The translations under genes and the position numbers were made by a program. From positions 3,100,001-3,164,000 of the forward strand of contig NZ_CP135435.1 of NCBI RefSeq assembly GCF_032341175.1: 64,000 bases of DNA, written 5' to 3'. Source of the stretch: Bacillus sp. DTU_2020_1000418_1_SI_GHA_SEK_038. Its GTDB lineage: Bacteria; Bacillota; Bacilli; Bacillales; Cytobacillaceae. This document shows positions 51,263 through 60,584 of this stretch, in pieces. How positions within the stretch are numbered: the first letter of the stretch is position 1; every line of letters begins with the position of its first letter. Under the pieces are notes generated by a model. It was not told the origin of the DNA, searched no databases, and saw nothing but the letters and a program-made list of their open reading frames with translations.

Positions 51263-52093
51263 TTATCCTCCTAGTTGTGAAAGAACGATATCTCTCATAC
51301 GATTCGTATCTGGAAAAGTGCCTGTCCATTTTTCAAATGCAAGGGCTCCTTGGTACACAAACATATTTAAGCCATTTTGAATTGATGCACCTTTGTTTTT
51401 TGCTTCCTTTAGAAATATTGTCTCTAATGGATTATAGATGATATCACTTGCTAAAGCTCCTTCTTTCAGGTTATGTAAAGAAAGCGGCAAATCTTGAATT
51501 TTAGGTGCCATTCCTGCAGGTGTTGTCTGAATGACTAGGTCATATAACTCAAGATTTTCTTCCGCATTTCTAATATCATACACATCAGAATTCACATAAT
51601 ATGGACATTCATTCTTAATAATCGCAGCTTTTGATACGGTCCGATTGCAAATATCCAATTTTTCCGCACCAGCCGCCGCTATTGTGAAGTATATAGCTCT
51701 CGCCGCACCGCCAGCACCAATAACTAGTACTTTTTTATCCTTCAAATTTGGCATTTCCTCTTGCAATCCTTTAACATAGCCGCTTCCATCAGTATTATAG
51801 CCAATTAGTTTGCCTTCCAGATTCACCACTGTATTAACTGCTCCAATTGATTGTGCGAGTGGATCTAATTCGTCAAGCAACGGAATAATCGTTTCCTTAT
51901 GTGGAACAGTGACATTAAATCCCGAAATTCCTATAGCTTTTAACCCCTTTATGGCATCTGCTAAATCTTCTCTCTTTACATGAAGAGGCTGGTAATGAGC
52001 ATCTATTCCATAAGCCTGAAATAAATCATTATGCATGGCAGGTGACATGGAATGGGCAATCGGATCTCCTATAACCGCAAAAAACTTTTTCAC
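51263..52093 (-). CDS. aroE: Shikimate dehydrogenase (NADP+)
   Basis: A 276-residue enzyme converting 3-dehydroshikimate to shikimate. Motifs are SMSPAMHNDLF, the catalytic lysine region VPHKETII, and the NADP loop VLVIGAGGAARAIYF. The GTG at 52093 is preferred, with GGGGAG 7 bases upstream; TTG at 52096 is the alternative. It lies between yqeH and yhbY. Confidence 0.96.
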   Translation of the reverse strand: MKKFFAVIGDPIAHSMSPAMHNDLFQAYGIDAHYQPLHVKREDLADAIKGLKAIGISGFNVTVPHKETIIPLLDELDPLAQSIGAVNTVVNLEGKLIGYNTDGSGYVKGLQEEMPNLKDKKVLVIGAGGAARAIYFTIAAAGAEKLDICNRTVSKAAIIKNECPYYVNSDVYDIRNAEENLELYDLVIQTTPAGMAPKIQDLPLSLHNLKEGALASDIIYNPLETIFLKEAKNKGASIQNGLNMFVYQGALAFEKWTGTFPDTNRMRDIVLSQLGG

Positions 52094-52127
52094 CAATTTT
52101 CTCCCCTTTAAATACGATTGCCGAAAT

Positions 52128-53231
52128 TTATATTAAAGATTTTCTTAATAAGGCATGAACACCCTTCGGAACATAAGCAGCTACCTTTGCACCTGGTTCA
52201 TTAACTGTAATCCAGCCAAGTCCTGAAAAAACAATATCTGTTTTTCCTTCTTTGATAGTAAATTCATGTTTAACGAGTTCGGGGAAGGTATCCATTTGTT
52301 CCTTCCTTGGCGGCGTTAACATTTCACCAGCATGGTTTTTGTATAATTCGTCTGCATTTTCAAGCTTTGTCCTATGCAGGTTTAGTTCATTAGAAAAATG
52401 GCAAACAAAGGATTTCCGGCCGCCCGACTTATAGTCAAACCGAGCTAAACCTCCAATAAAGAGGGTTTGTCCTTCATTCAGCTGAAAGACTGTCGGTTTT
52501 ATTTCTTTTTTCGGGGTTATGATTTTTAAATCACGCTTATCAACATAATGAGCCATTTGGTGATGATTAATAATTCCCGGTGTATCAACAAGTGCTTTCC
52601 CATCAGATAAAGGGATTTCAATGATATCAAGGGTTGTACCTGGAAAATGTGAGGTAGTAATCACATCACCTTCTCCTGTTACCTCTTTTAAAATTCGATT
52701 AATAAATGTTGATTTCCCAACATTCGTACAACCAACTACATAGACATCTTTACCCTTCCTATATTCATCTACCGCTTCAGCCACCTCAGAAATATTCTTC
52801 CCTTTAGCAGCACTTACTAGAAAAACATCTTCAGGCTTAAGGCCTAGTTCCTTTGCTTCTTGCTTCATCCAATTGATTAACTTATTATGTTTAACCGATT
52901 TTGGCAGCAAATCAACTTTATTCCCAACTAGCAGGATTTTATTTTTTCCGACAAACCTATGCAGTCCAGGCAGCCAGCTTCCGTTAAAGTCAAATATATC
53001 AACGATTTTCACAATCAAAGAATCACTTTTACCTAGTTCATTTAAGATTTTAAGAAAATCATCATCTGTTAAATCAACGTCCTGCACTTCATTATAATGT
53101 TTTAAGCGGAAACAGCGCTGACAAATAATCGCTTCCTTTTCCAGTGCCGAATGAGGTGCATAACCAATTGTGGCTGGATCTTCAGTTTGAATCTTCACAC
53201 CGCAGCCTATACAAATATATTGTTCACTCAC
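52128..53231 (-). CDS. yqeH: Ribosome biogenesis GTPase YqeH
   Basis: A 367-residue circularly permuted GTPase. An N-terminal zinc finger has CIGCG and CQRCF. G motifs appear in the order G4 (NKVDLLP), G5 (SAAKG), G1 (GCTNVGKS), G3 (DTPG), which defines the permuted class. The C-terminal domain is an RNA-binding treble clef. It is required for 30S assembly. It lies 4 bases after yqeG. Confidence 0.96.
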   Translation of the reverse strand: MSEQYICIGCGVKIQTEDPATIGYAPHSALEKEAIICQRCFRLKHYNEVQDVDLTDDDFLKILNELGKSDSLIVKIVDIFDFNGSWLPGLHRFVGKNKILLVGNKVDLLPKSVKHNKLINWMKQEAKELGLKPEDVFLVSAAKGKNISEVAEAVDEYRKGKDVYVVGCTNVGKSTFINRILKEVTGEGDVITTSHFPGTTLDIIEIPLSDGKALVDTPGIINHHQMAHYVDKRDLKIITPKKEIKPTVFQLNEGQTLFIGGLARFDYKSGGRKSFVCHFSNELNLHRTKLENADELYKNHAGEMLTPPRKEQMDTFPELVKHEFTIKEGKTDIVFSGLGWITVNEPGAKVAAYVPKGVHALLRKSLI

Positions 53232-53234
53232 AAA

Positions 53235-53750
53235 TTAATCCTCCCACTGAATCATGCCTTTTTTCTTAAACCAATTTAAGATTAATCTCTCCACTTTACG
53301 ATTGAACCGTGTAATAAAACCATCAGTCTGCGCAACTGGTACAACAAGAATAGTCCGGAATCCGCTTCGGTTGCCGCCTAAAACATCTGTTAATAATTGA
53401 TCGCCAATAACCACAGTTTCCTCTTTCTTCAGACCCATTTCTAGTAATGCTCTATTAAAAGCCCGTCCTAAAGGTTTTCTAGCTAATGGGATAAAGGGGA
53501 TATTAAGCGGCTCAGAAAAGGATCTGACCCGATTATCATTATTATTCGATACAATCGTAATCATGACATTGCTATTTTTCATTTCTTCAAACCATTTTAT
53601 TAATTTTGGAGTAGCATTTGGTCGATCCCATTCGACAAGAGTGTTGTCTAAATCGGTAATAATTCCTTTAACCCCATATTCCTTCAGCCTTTCAGGGGTA
53701 ATTTCAAAGATACTTCGAACATGCTGATCCGGTAAAAATTGCTTCAACAC
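53235..53750 (-). CDS. yqeG: YqeG-family HAD phosphatase
   Basis: A 171-residue HAD-superfamily IIIA phosphatase with DLDNTLVEWDRP (catalytic DxD motif I), IVSNN (motif II) and VIGDQLLTDVLGG (motif IV). The substrate is not established. The GTG at 53750 has GAGGTG 9 bases upstream. It heads the yqeG-yqeH-aroE-yhbY-nadD-yqeK-rsfS-yqeM operon. Confidence 0.93.
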   Translation of the reverse strand: MLKQFLPDQHVRSIFEITPERLKEYGVKGIITDLDNTLVEWDRPNATPKLIKWFEEMKNSNVMITIVSNNNDNRVRSFSEPLNIPFIPLARKPLGRAFNRALLEMGLKKEETVVIGDQLLTDVLGGNRSGFRTILVVPVAQTDGFITRFNRKVERLILNWFKKKGMIQWED

Positions 53751-53904
53751 GATATATAACACCTCTATTTATTTCTTTATTATAAAACGAAAGGAAAAGG
53801 CTATAATTTGTACTCATCATAAACAATTTTATTCGCCCTTTCAAACATAGGCTTAATATGAGCAAATCAAGAAATTTTTCGACATTTTTTTCTTTAATTA
53901 TTTC

Positions 53905-54003
53905 TGTGGATAACTTTATTCACATTAAGCACACTCATTTATATGATCTTCCACCTTTTACTAACAACTTAACCACAGGTTATCCACTAATTATTGTGGA
54001 TAA
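53905..54003. promoter_or_regulatory. DnaA-box cluster upstream of sda
   Basis: Two perfect boxes (TGTGGATAA at 53905-53913 and 53995-54003) and three with one mismatch from TTATCCACA (TTATTCACA 53916, TTAACCACA 53969, TTATCCACT 53980) lie in 99 bases. In B. subtilis DnaA activates sda through such boxes. A -10-like TATGAT lies at 54040. The rest of the gap 53751-54124 is AT-rich without other features. Confidence 0.88.
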
Positions 54004-54124
54004 CAGAACGGTTGTTCTAAGGAAAAAAGTTTGCTAGAGTATGATTACAACATTAAATCTTACATTATATGTATGAAATCAATTATATAGAATTATTAAT
54101 TAAAATTAATGGAGGTGAATGGAC

Positions 54125-54265
54125 ATGCGAAAGCTGTCAGACGAACTATTAATCGAATCCTATTATAAAGCAATTGAGTTAAAGTTAAGCTCAGATTTTA
54201 TTAACCTAATAAAGACGGAAATTCACCGACGTTCATTATCACACAAAATTAGAGTTTCATCCTAA
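54125..54265 (+). CDS. sda: Sporulation checkpoint protein Sda
   Basis: A 46-residue helical hairpin, [20 protein letters not shown] with a positively charged tail [13 protein letters not shown]. Sda binds sporulation histidine kinases such as KinA and blocks phosphorelay when replication is disturbed. The ATG at 54125 has GGAGGTG about 7 bases upstream. The upstream DnaA boxes tie expression to replication initiation. Confidence 0.95.
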   Translation: MRKLSDELLIESYYKAIELKLSSDFINLIKTEIHRRSLSHKIRVSS

Positions 54266-54363
54266 TAATAGACTACTTTTTAGTGGGGGTCGTGGCTTAG
54301 TAAATTCACCAAATATATACTGGCCCCCGCAGAGCACTTTCTTTCTCTTCCCAAACGTTATTT

Positions 54364-55164
54364 CTACTGTGTGATGTTCTTGTCATGATTAATATGGCCA
54401 ACCCGCTCACCCACTTTTATGTCATATGGTGTTTTAATCGTTGACAGGGGCGTGAAACTGTTTTTTTCGAATAAAAGGACAACTGTTGAGCCGAAGGAGA
54501 AATAAGCCATTTCATCTCCCTTTGCTATTTCTTCACCATTATGTATCACTTCTATTGAATTCACAAACATGGCCCCCACCTTTACAATTGAAAGCTTGCC
54601 TTTCACATGTTCTACTTCAGTAATGGTCCGATAATTTTTTGAAAGTGCAGCTTTTCCATATTTTAAACCATATTTATTAACTGGGTAGGATTTCTGACCT
54701 AATGTCCATTGGTCAAGGATACGGCCAGTAACCGGACTATGTATCCGATGATAATGACTAGGGCTTAAATAGAAGATCATATAGAAACCATCCGTATATT
54801 TATCCAGCTTTTCATCATTCCCCATCATCTCGCTAATGGAATAATCCTTTTCTTTAACTGTAATAATATGTCCCGGCTTAATAAGGCCAATGTCTTCAAT
54901 GACGGCATCAACAGGGCTGACAATGGAATAGGAATCTTGATCAACATGACGTACTCCTTCTTTAAGTGACCTCGTAAAGAAATCGTGCAAAGTAGGATAT
55001 TCCGCTAATGTTTTCTCCATTTCATCCTGGTTAATTTGATATACCTTACAAAAAGATGGGACGAACAGGCGGCTTGCATTGGAACGAGCAAATCTTTTTA
55101 TAAGCCCTGAAGTCAATTTGCCGTTTGTAAGCTCAATAAAAAGCCGATAAAGCGATTGTTTCAT
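54364..55164 (-). CDS. psd: Phosphatidylserine decarboxylase proenzyme
   Basis: A 266-residue membrane-associated enzyme converting phosphatidylserine to phosphatidylethanolamine. The autocleavage motif is FGST in YFSFGSTVVLLFEKN (near residue 220), giving the pyruvoyl group from the serine; SPVDAVIE and YLSPSHYHRIHSP are the other family motifs. Length is normal for Bacillus. It is divergent from pssA, the previous step. Confidence 0.95.
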   Translation of the reverse strand: MKQSLYRLFIELTNGKLTSGLIKRFARSNASRLFVPSFCKVYQINQDEMEKTLAEYPTLHDFFTRSLKEGVRHVDQDSYSIVSPVDAVIEDIGLIKPGHIITVKEKDYSISEMMGNDEKLDKYTDGFYMIFYLSPSHYHRIHSPVTGRILDQWTLGQKSYPVNKYGLKYGKAALSKNYRTITEVEHVKGKLSIVKVGAMFVNSIEVIHNGEEIAKGDEMAYFSFGSTVVLLFEKNSFTPLSTIKTPYDIKVGERVGHINHDKNITQ

Positions 55165-55318
55165 TCTTTCACCCCCAATATACTCTTTACGGTCAGTACT
55201 AAAAAGATTAAAATTAAATATTATTAAATAAGGACAGTAACGTGCTTACTTTTATATCTAAAGCACTTAGGACGACAACTAGACATATGATATCTTACGT
55301 AAAAAAGGAGTGTGGTAA

Positions 55319-55858
55319 ATGTTTTTAAATGATATTTTGGATCAAACCATTAAAAAACTAAAAGCACAAACTGCAAATGTTATCACTTTAGCGAATTTAT
55401 CATTAGGCGGATTTGCCATTATTTTTGCCTTAAAAGGTAATTTAAATTTAAGCTTGCTGCTCATTTTTGTAGCAGCACTTGCTGACCGGTTCGATGGAAT
55501 GATTGCTAGAAAGCTTCAAATTGAATCGGAGTTAGGGAAGCAATTAGATTCCATGAGTGATATTATATCATTTGGAGTTGCTCCTGCACTATTAATATAT
55601 CAAGGAATTTTATTTGAATTCGGAGCCCCCGGTTCATTTTTCACTATTTTCTATATTGGCTGTGGAGCTTTTCGACTTGCAAGATTTAATATAAGTGAAA
55701 ATAATGGCTACTTTACAGGGCTTCCGATTACAGCTGCAGGCTGTCTAATTACATTGAGCTATCTACTAATTCCTTATATTCCAGCGCCTTTCTTCATATT
55801 TATATCGATTATTCTCTCCTTATTAATGGTCAGCCCGTTTAAATTGAAAAAATTATAA
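55319..55858 (+). CDS. pssA: CDP-diacylglycerol--serine O-phosphatidyltransferase
   Basis: A 179-residue integral membrane enzyme making phosphatidylserine. The CDP-alcohol phosphatidyltransferase motif is DRFDGMIARKL...GKQLDSMSD (D-G-x2-A-R-x8-G-x3-D-x3-D). About five further helices follow. The ATG has AAGGAG upstream. It faces away from psd, so the two genes supply the two steps of PE synthesis from a shared intergenic region (55165-55318). Confidence 0.95.
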   Translation: MFLNDILDQTIKKLKAQTANVITLANLSLGGFAIIFALKGNLNLSLLLIFVAALADRFDGMIARKLQIESELGKQLDSMSDIISFGVAPALLIYQGILFEFGAPGSFFTIFYIGCGAFRLARFNISENNGYFTGLPITAAGCLITLSYLLIPYIPAPFFIFISIILSLLMVSPFKLKKL

Positions 55859-55924
55859 AGAAAAGCTGATAGGATTAATTCCTATCAGCCTGATAATATT
55901 TCCAAAATGGTAAGAACGAATAAA

Positions 55925-55975
55925 AATCTGACTCAAAAGGTTCGTTTATCACCGAACTATTGAGTCAGTTTTTTG
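55925..55975. terminator. Terminator between pssA and the binding-protein gene
   Basis: TGACTCAA and TTGAGTCA, with GGTTCG/CGAAC inside, form a long stem followed by GTTTTTTG on the plus strand, and AGATTTTTATT on the minus strand. A second hairpin without T-run (GCTGATAGG/CCTATCAGC) lies at 55865-55889. Confidence 0.85.
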
Positions 55976-55983
55976 TTTACCAC

Positions 55984-57540
55984 TTATTCAAAGAAAAAGA
56001 AACCAATTGAATTCATCCAGACTTGATTAACTCCCTTTGCAGTAACAGCTAAATGCTCAAGTGTTCTCATTGGAATAAGCGGGGCTTCTTCTAACTCGAT
56101 TTCTTGCAGCTTCGCATATAATTCCATACGTTTTTCTTCATTCGATTCTTTCCGCGCGTCTTCTATTAGCTTATCGACTTCAGGATTTTTGTAGAAAGAG
56201 AAGTTACCGACAGGTCCTGCTGAAGAACTATGAAATACGTTGTATTGATTGTAATCGGCATCGCCCGTTGCATTCCCCCATCCGCCGATATACATCTCAG
56301 AATCCCCTTTTGATAGTGTTTCTAGATAAACACCGTACTCTAACACTTTAATCTCTAATTCTACACCAATACCTTTTAGTTGAGATTGAATAACTTCTGC
56401 TAAATTAATTCGTTCTTTTCTATCATCAGTTACAATTGTTGTTTTAAATCCTTCTGGAAGTCCCGCTTCTTTTAATAGGCTTTTTGCTTTAGTTACATCA
56501 TACGGAAAATCTGTTAATCTATCATGAAAACCGATTACCTTTGGAGCTAATGCTGATGCTACTCTAGACCCGACATTATTGTACACACCCTTAATTATAG
56601 CATCCTTTTCAATAGCATGTGCGATTGCTTGACGCACTTTCACATTAGTAAATGGCTCCTTTTCAACATTAAATCCAATGTATTCAACTCCAAATCCCTC
56701 CGCACGAAGAACGGACATGGAATCAGAAGCTTCAACACGCTCAATTTCTGTTGTTGGAAGCTGATCAGCTACATGTGCTTCACCTGCTTCGACCATTGCA
56801 AACCGCGTTGCTTCCTCAGGAACTACTTTATACGTAAGTTTTTCAAAAGAAGGTTTTGTTCCCCAATATTGTTCGTTGCGAAGAAGCACCATTTCTTGAC
56901 CAGTTTTCCAGGATTCGAATTTGAAAGGTCCTGTCCCTACAGCATGGACTGACAAGTCAACTGTTCCTTCTGTAAAGGCTTTAGGACTGATCATTGAACC
57001 TTCACTACTAGCAAGCACCGACAATAGTGCAGAGAATGGATTTTTTAAATGAAAAACAACCGTGTATTCATCTTTTGCATCAACCTCCTTCAGCATTGAA
57101 AAGACAACTGCTCTCGGGGAAGCTGTTTTATCGTCAAGAAGGCGAGCAAAAACCTGCTTTACAGCTTCTGCATCAAAGTCACTTCCATCATGAAACTTTA
57201 CATCTTTACGCAATTTAAATTCCCAAGTTAAATCATCGATTTGTTTCCATTCCTCTGCTAGAGCTGGGATGTAATTCATTTCTTTATCCCTAGCCACTAG
57301 ACTTTCGTAAACTTTCCCATATACATAGTTAGCAGTTGGGTTGCTTGAAATAAAATGAGGATCAATGTTACCTGCATCCGCTTTACGAGCTACAATTAAT
57401 TCATTAACATTAGCCTCTTTCTTTTCAGATTTTTTTTCACCATCAACTTTTTCCTTGGTAGTTGAGCAACCTGCAAGACCAAGAAACAATATAAATATTA
57501 ATCCAATTAACACGTAAAACTTTTGTCCTCTTTTATACAT
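55984..57540 (-). CDS. ABC transporter substrate-binding lipoprotein (peptide/nickel family 5)
   Basis: A 518-residue lipoprotein: signal helix about residues 8-24 and lipobox LAGC, then a charged linker and the SBP_bac_5 domain (IDPHFISSNPTA, YESLVARDKEMNYIPALAEE, FHDGSDFDAEAVK, GTGPFKFE). The family binds oligopeptides, nickel, sugars or other small molecules. No permease or ATPase gene is found next to it. It is downstream of two amidohydrolase genes by 21 bases, so it is probably part of the same transcript and may deliver their substrate. The ATG at 57540 has GAGGAGGG upstream. Confidence 0.88.
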   Translation of the reverse strand: MYKRGQKFYVLIGLIFILFLGLAGCSTTKEKVDGEKKSEKKEANVNELIVARKADAGNIDPHFISSNPTANYVYGKVYESLVARDKEMNYIPALAEEWKQIDDLTWEFKLRKDVKFHDGSDFDAEAVKQVFARLLDDKTASPRAVVFSMLKEVDAKDEYTVVFHLKNPFSALLSVLASSEGSMISPKAFTEGTVDLSVHAVGTGPFKFESWKTGQEMVLLRNEQYWGTKPSFEKLTYKVVPEEATRFAMVEAGEAHVADQLPTTEIERVEASDSMSVLRAEGFGVEYIGFNVEKEPFTNVKVRQAIAHAIEKDAIIKGVYNNVGSRVASALAPKVIGFHDRLTDFPYDVTKAKSLLKEAGLPEGFKTTIVTDDRKERINLAEVIQSQLKGIGVELEIKVLEYGVYLETLSKGDSEMYIGGWGNATGDADYNQYNVFHSSSAGPVGNFSFYKNPEVDKLIEDARKESNEEKRMELYAKLQEIELEEAPLIPMRTLEHLAVTAKGVNQVWMNSIGFFFFE

Positions 57541-57561
57541 ACTAATTACCCTCCTCATCTC

Positions 57562-59046
57562 CTATTTTTCTGATATAATATGCTCTTTGACTTTTTTCAA
57601 GGCTGGCGTAAAAAGTTTCTCTGGCCCTAGTTTCTGGTAGTCCCTCTCAATATAACTTGACTTTAGTTTATTAAAGTACTTCTTTCCTTTAATCTTCAAT
57701 TCTTCAAAGTCAATTCCCGAAATTTTCCTGTCTTTCATAACGATTCTTCCGTTAATGATTGACATCTTCACATCACTTCCAGAAGCAGCTAAACACATTG
57801 ACCGAAACGGGTCATCAATGTTGCCAATGTGGAAGCCTGTAATATCAACGATGATAATATCTGCCTTTGCGCCAGGTGATAAACGTCCTAAATCAGGACG
57901 GCCTAGAAAATTAGCCCCACCAATCGTGGCTGCTCTGAAAATATCTGCATAAGTAGATCCTTCCACTCTTTTTGATGTAACACGTGATAGAATTGCTGCC
58001 GTACGGATATTTTGAAAGAAGTCTGGCGGAAATGCGTCAGTACCTAGTGCAAGAGGGATCCCCATCCTCAAATATTCTGAAAATGAATCCATTGCAATGC
58101 CATGCCTTCCTAATACAAGAGGACAATGGATAACGGTTGTTCCTGTTTCAAGTAAAAGCTTCATATCACTATCGTATTTTTCTTCCTCTCCAGCATACTC
58201 AGCAGTATAGAAAGCGTGTGGTATTGCAGTGTTCATACCAAGAAAGCCGATGTCATACAAATAGCGTATTGGTGTCTTTTTATATCGGCTTACAATCTCT
58301 TTATATTCGAATTCACCTTGTGCGGCATGAAGGCGTACAGGACAATTTAATTCTTCACTATATTTTTTAGTTTGAACAAGAATTTCTTTTGTTTGAGTTT
58401 CAATTCTTTCAGGTGCGAGCATACCTCTTACCAGTCCGTTGTACGCCCCATCAAATTGTCGAATAAATTCAACTGCCCGCTCTAAACCAGCCCAACCTTC
58501 ATCCTCTCGAAACTCTACACTTACCTCACCATCTGGTGACACAACCCTAATACCGGCTTGGTAGCTTGGCCCTAAATACACACGTAAACCTAACCTGCCT
58601 GCATGATGAGCTGCTGCCTCAATTTCTTCAAAAGTTTCTGCCCATCTTTTGTAAAATACTGATGTAATCGGCATTGCGGTTGTAACACCGTTTAGTATCA
58701 GCTGAGAATAAGCATAGAGTGACTTAAATGCCTCCTCTTCCTTTGACATAAACTCTTTTGGTCCGGAATCGTAATACTCTTTTGACCACAGTAGGTTTTT
58801 CCGCTTCTCTTCTTCTTGCTCTATGTGAATGGAGTCGTGATCAATGTCACCAAGCGCATCTAAATCAATAAACCCTGGGCTTATAATCGCTTCCCCTACA
58901 TCGATTGTTTCATCAACTTGACCGCTATAACCTTTTCCTACATACAGTATTGTGTCGTTTTCATATACAATTTCTCCATTGGAAATTAAGATATGATCAT
59001 TGTCTTCATAGGCAATTACGTATTTTCCTTTTAATTTTATCTTCAT
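57562..59046 (-). CDS. Amidohydrolase-superfamily protein (chlorohydrolase-like) with altered HxH site
   Basis: A 494-residue TIM-barrel metal-dependent hydrolase of the ATZ/TRZ group. Visible parts are ISPGFIDLDALGDIDHDS in place of the usual PGFIDxHxH, then LHAAQGEFE (H and E), IPHAFYTAEYAG (H), VIHCPL and LALGTDAFPPD (D). The first-strand His pair is not there; Asp residues and a later His replace it. I do not know the substrate. It overlaps the upstream amidohydrolase by 4 bases and precedes a binding protein. Confidence 0.85.
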   Translation of the reverse strand: MKIKLKGKYVIAYEDNDHILISNGEIVYENDTILYVGKGYSGQVDETIDVGEAIISPGFIDLDALGDIDHDSIHIEQEEEKRKNLLWSKEYYDSGPKEFMSKEEEAFKSLYAYSQLILNGVTTAMPITSVFYKRWAETFEEIEAAAHHAGRLGLRVYLGPSYQAGIRVVSPDGEVSVEFREDEGWAGLERAVEFIRQFDGAYNGLVRGMLAPERIETQTKEILVQTKKYSEELNCPVRLHAAQGEFEYKEIVSRYKKTPIRYLYDIGFLGMNTAIPHAFYTAEYAGEEEKYDSDMKLLLETGTTVIHCPLVLGRHGIAMDSFSEYLRMGIPLALGTDAFPPDFFQNIRTAAILSRVTSKRVEGSTYADIFRAATIGGANFLGRPDLGRLSPGAKADIIIVDITGFHIGNIDDPFRSMCLAASGSDVKMSIINGRIVMKDRKISGIDFEELKIKGKKYFNKLKSSYIERDYQKLGPEKLFTPALKKVKEHIISEK

Positions 59047-60554
59047 AATATTTTCACTTCCATTTTCTTTTCAAACTCTTCCTTATCAAAACGTTTTTCA
59101 TCCAAATATGCCCTTGCATGTCCCCAAAAATAAGAAGACGGTTCCATATATGGTTCCATACCAGCCCTTTTGATTGTCTCCATCGCCTCCATATTTGCTT
59201 CATCCAATACTCGCTTCTCATCAACCGTTGTTACGACCCGATTTTCCATTACTACATTTCCATCAACTATTACAGTGTCAACATCATTCGCCACTGCTTG
59301 ATAAACAAGACGGTGAACATGCATGAAAGCCGGGGTTAAGTGTGGCTGGTTAAAATTAACAGTAATCACGTCTGCCTTTTTTCCTGTTTCAAGCGACCCA
59401 ATTTCATCATCCCAACCTAAACACTTCGCCGCATCAATGGTCACCATTTCCAGAAGCTTTCCAGGTGGTAAATAATAATAATCTCGAAGAGCAGCTTGTT
59501 GAATCAGCTGCATACGTCTCATAGCTTGAAACATATCAAATGGGCTGAGTGGAGATGTTCCGTCTGTAGTAATCGCAACTGTCGTACCCATTTCAATCAA
59601 TTCAGTTACAGGTGTTCGGGCAATAATTGAGCCAAACCCAGGCGAAGCGCTAACATTTGTACCTGTTTCTGCAAGAATTTTCGTCTCATCGAATGATAGA
59701 CCCCGACAATGCTGTAAGTGAACATCTGGGCCAAAAAGTGAAAACTCTTTTTCTTTAGCGGCTAAGTGAATCATACCGCCAAATGCATCAGAATGAATAC
59801 GGGTATTATATTTTGTCGCGATTGAACGAATAAGGCGAGCCTGCATTTTATCATGATCGGATAATCGATGAAGTGATTCAAGTGGTGTAGGTCCAGAAGG
59901 ATTTACTGATGTGACAATGACATACGGTGTAATGAAAGCCCTTGTTCGATCATTATTAGAGTGATGCAGCGCTTCAATGACTGCCTCTGCTCCTTTTATC
60001 GCCTGTTCATAAGTAACATCCTCGACAATTCTCTTTCCGTCTTTCCAACGACTGAACGGCTGAGGCCATGGTGGGTTAGCCGGTCCAGTACAAACAATCT
60101 CTCTAATTCCAGTTTCTGCATATGCCTTCGCATGGTTGATAGAAAAAATAGGGTCATCTGAACGAGGGACAGAGCCCATTACCGAAACACCTGTTGTCAC
60201 TCCACTTTTTAACCGTTCTAGAGCTGATAGCTTTCCTTCGTAATACCAAAATTCATCCGTCACAAAGTGCTTGTAAGCTGTCGTTATTATTGGCATCCAG
60301 TCCCCAATATTGTCTGCAGCAATTGTTTTGAAAAGCGAATGACCTCCGTGGCCATGTGCGTCAATAAAGCCTGGCATGATAACCTGGCCTTTACAGTCAA
60401 TCACTTTCTTTGCAACATATTTCTCATATAATGCTTCCGTTCGGTCAACATCTATGATTCTGCCTTTTTCAATCGCTACACCACCATCTTGGAGCAACCG
60501 TCTTTTTTTATCCATTGTTACTACAAAGCCATTAATTAAAAGTAAATCAATCAA
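59043..60554 (-). CDS. Amidohydrolase-superfamily protein
   Basis: A 503-residue ATZ/TRZ-type amidohydrolase. The HxH motif is present in PGFIDAHGHGGH, followed by RIHSDAFGG (H, but without the usual HxxE glutamate), HLQHCRGLS (H) and AITTDGTSPLSP (D). It likely deaminates or hydrolyses a ring or amide compound; the substrate cannot be read from sequence. It starts at TTG 60554 with AAGGAGGG upstream, and is translationally coupled to the next gene. Upstream is a decayed amidohydrolase. Confidence 0.87.
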   Translation of the reverse strand: MIDLLLINGFVVTMDKKRRLLQDGGVAIEKGRIIDVDRTEALYEKYVAKKVIDCKGQVIMPGFIDAHGHGGHSLFKTIAADNIGDWMPIITTAYKHFVTDEFWYYEGKLSALERLKSGVTTGVSVMGSVPRSDDPIFSINHAKAYAETGIREIVCTGPANPPWPQPFSRWKDGKRIVEDVTYEQAIKGAEAVIEALHHSNNDRTRAFITPYVIVTSVNPSGPTPLESLHRLSDHDKMQARLIRSIATKYNTRIHSDAFGGMIHLAAKEKEFSLFGPDVHLQHCRGLSFDETKILAETGTNVSASPGFGSIIARTPVTELIEMGTTVAITTDGTSPLSPFDMFQAMRRMQLIQQAALRDYYYLPPGKLLEMVTIDAAKCLGWDDEIGSLETGKKADVITVNFNQPHLTPAFMHVHRLVYQAVANDVDTVIVDGNVVMENRVVTTVDEKRVLDEANMEAMETIKRAGMEPYMEPSSYFWGHARAYLDEKRFDKEEFEKKMEVKIL

Positions 60555-60584
60555 AAATTAGCCCTCCTTTTGAATATTCGAACC

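Noticed and set aside
55984..57540. Binding lipoprotein as a nickel transporter component
   Set aside because: The family-5 fold covers many ligands; no nickel-specific residues or metal genes are visible, so no ligand is assigned.
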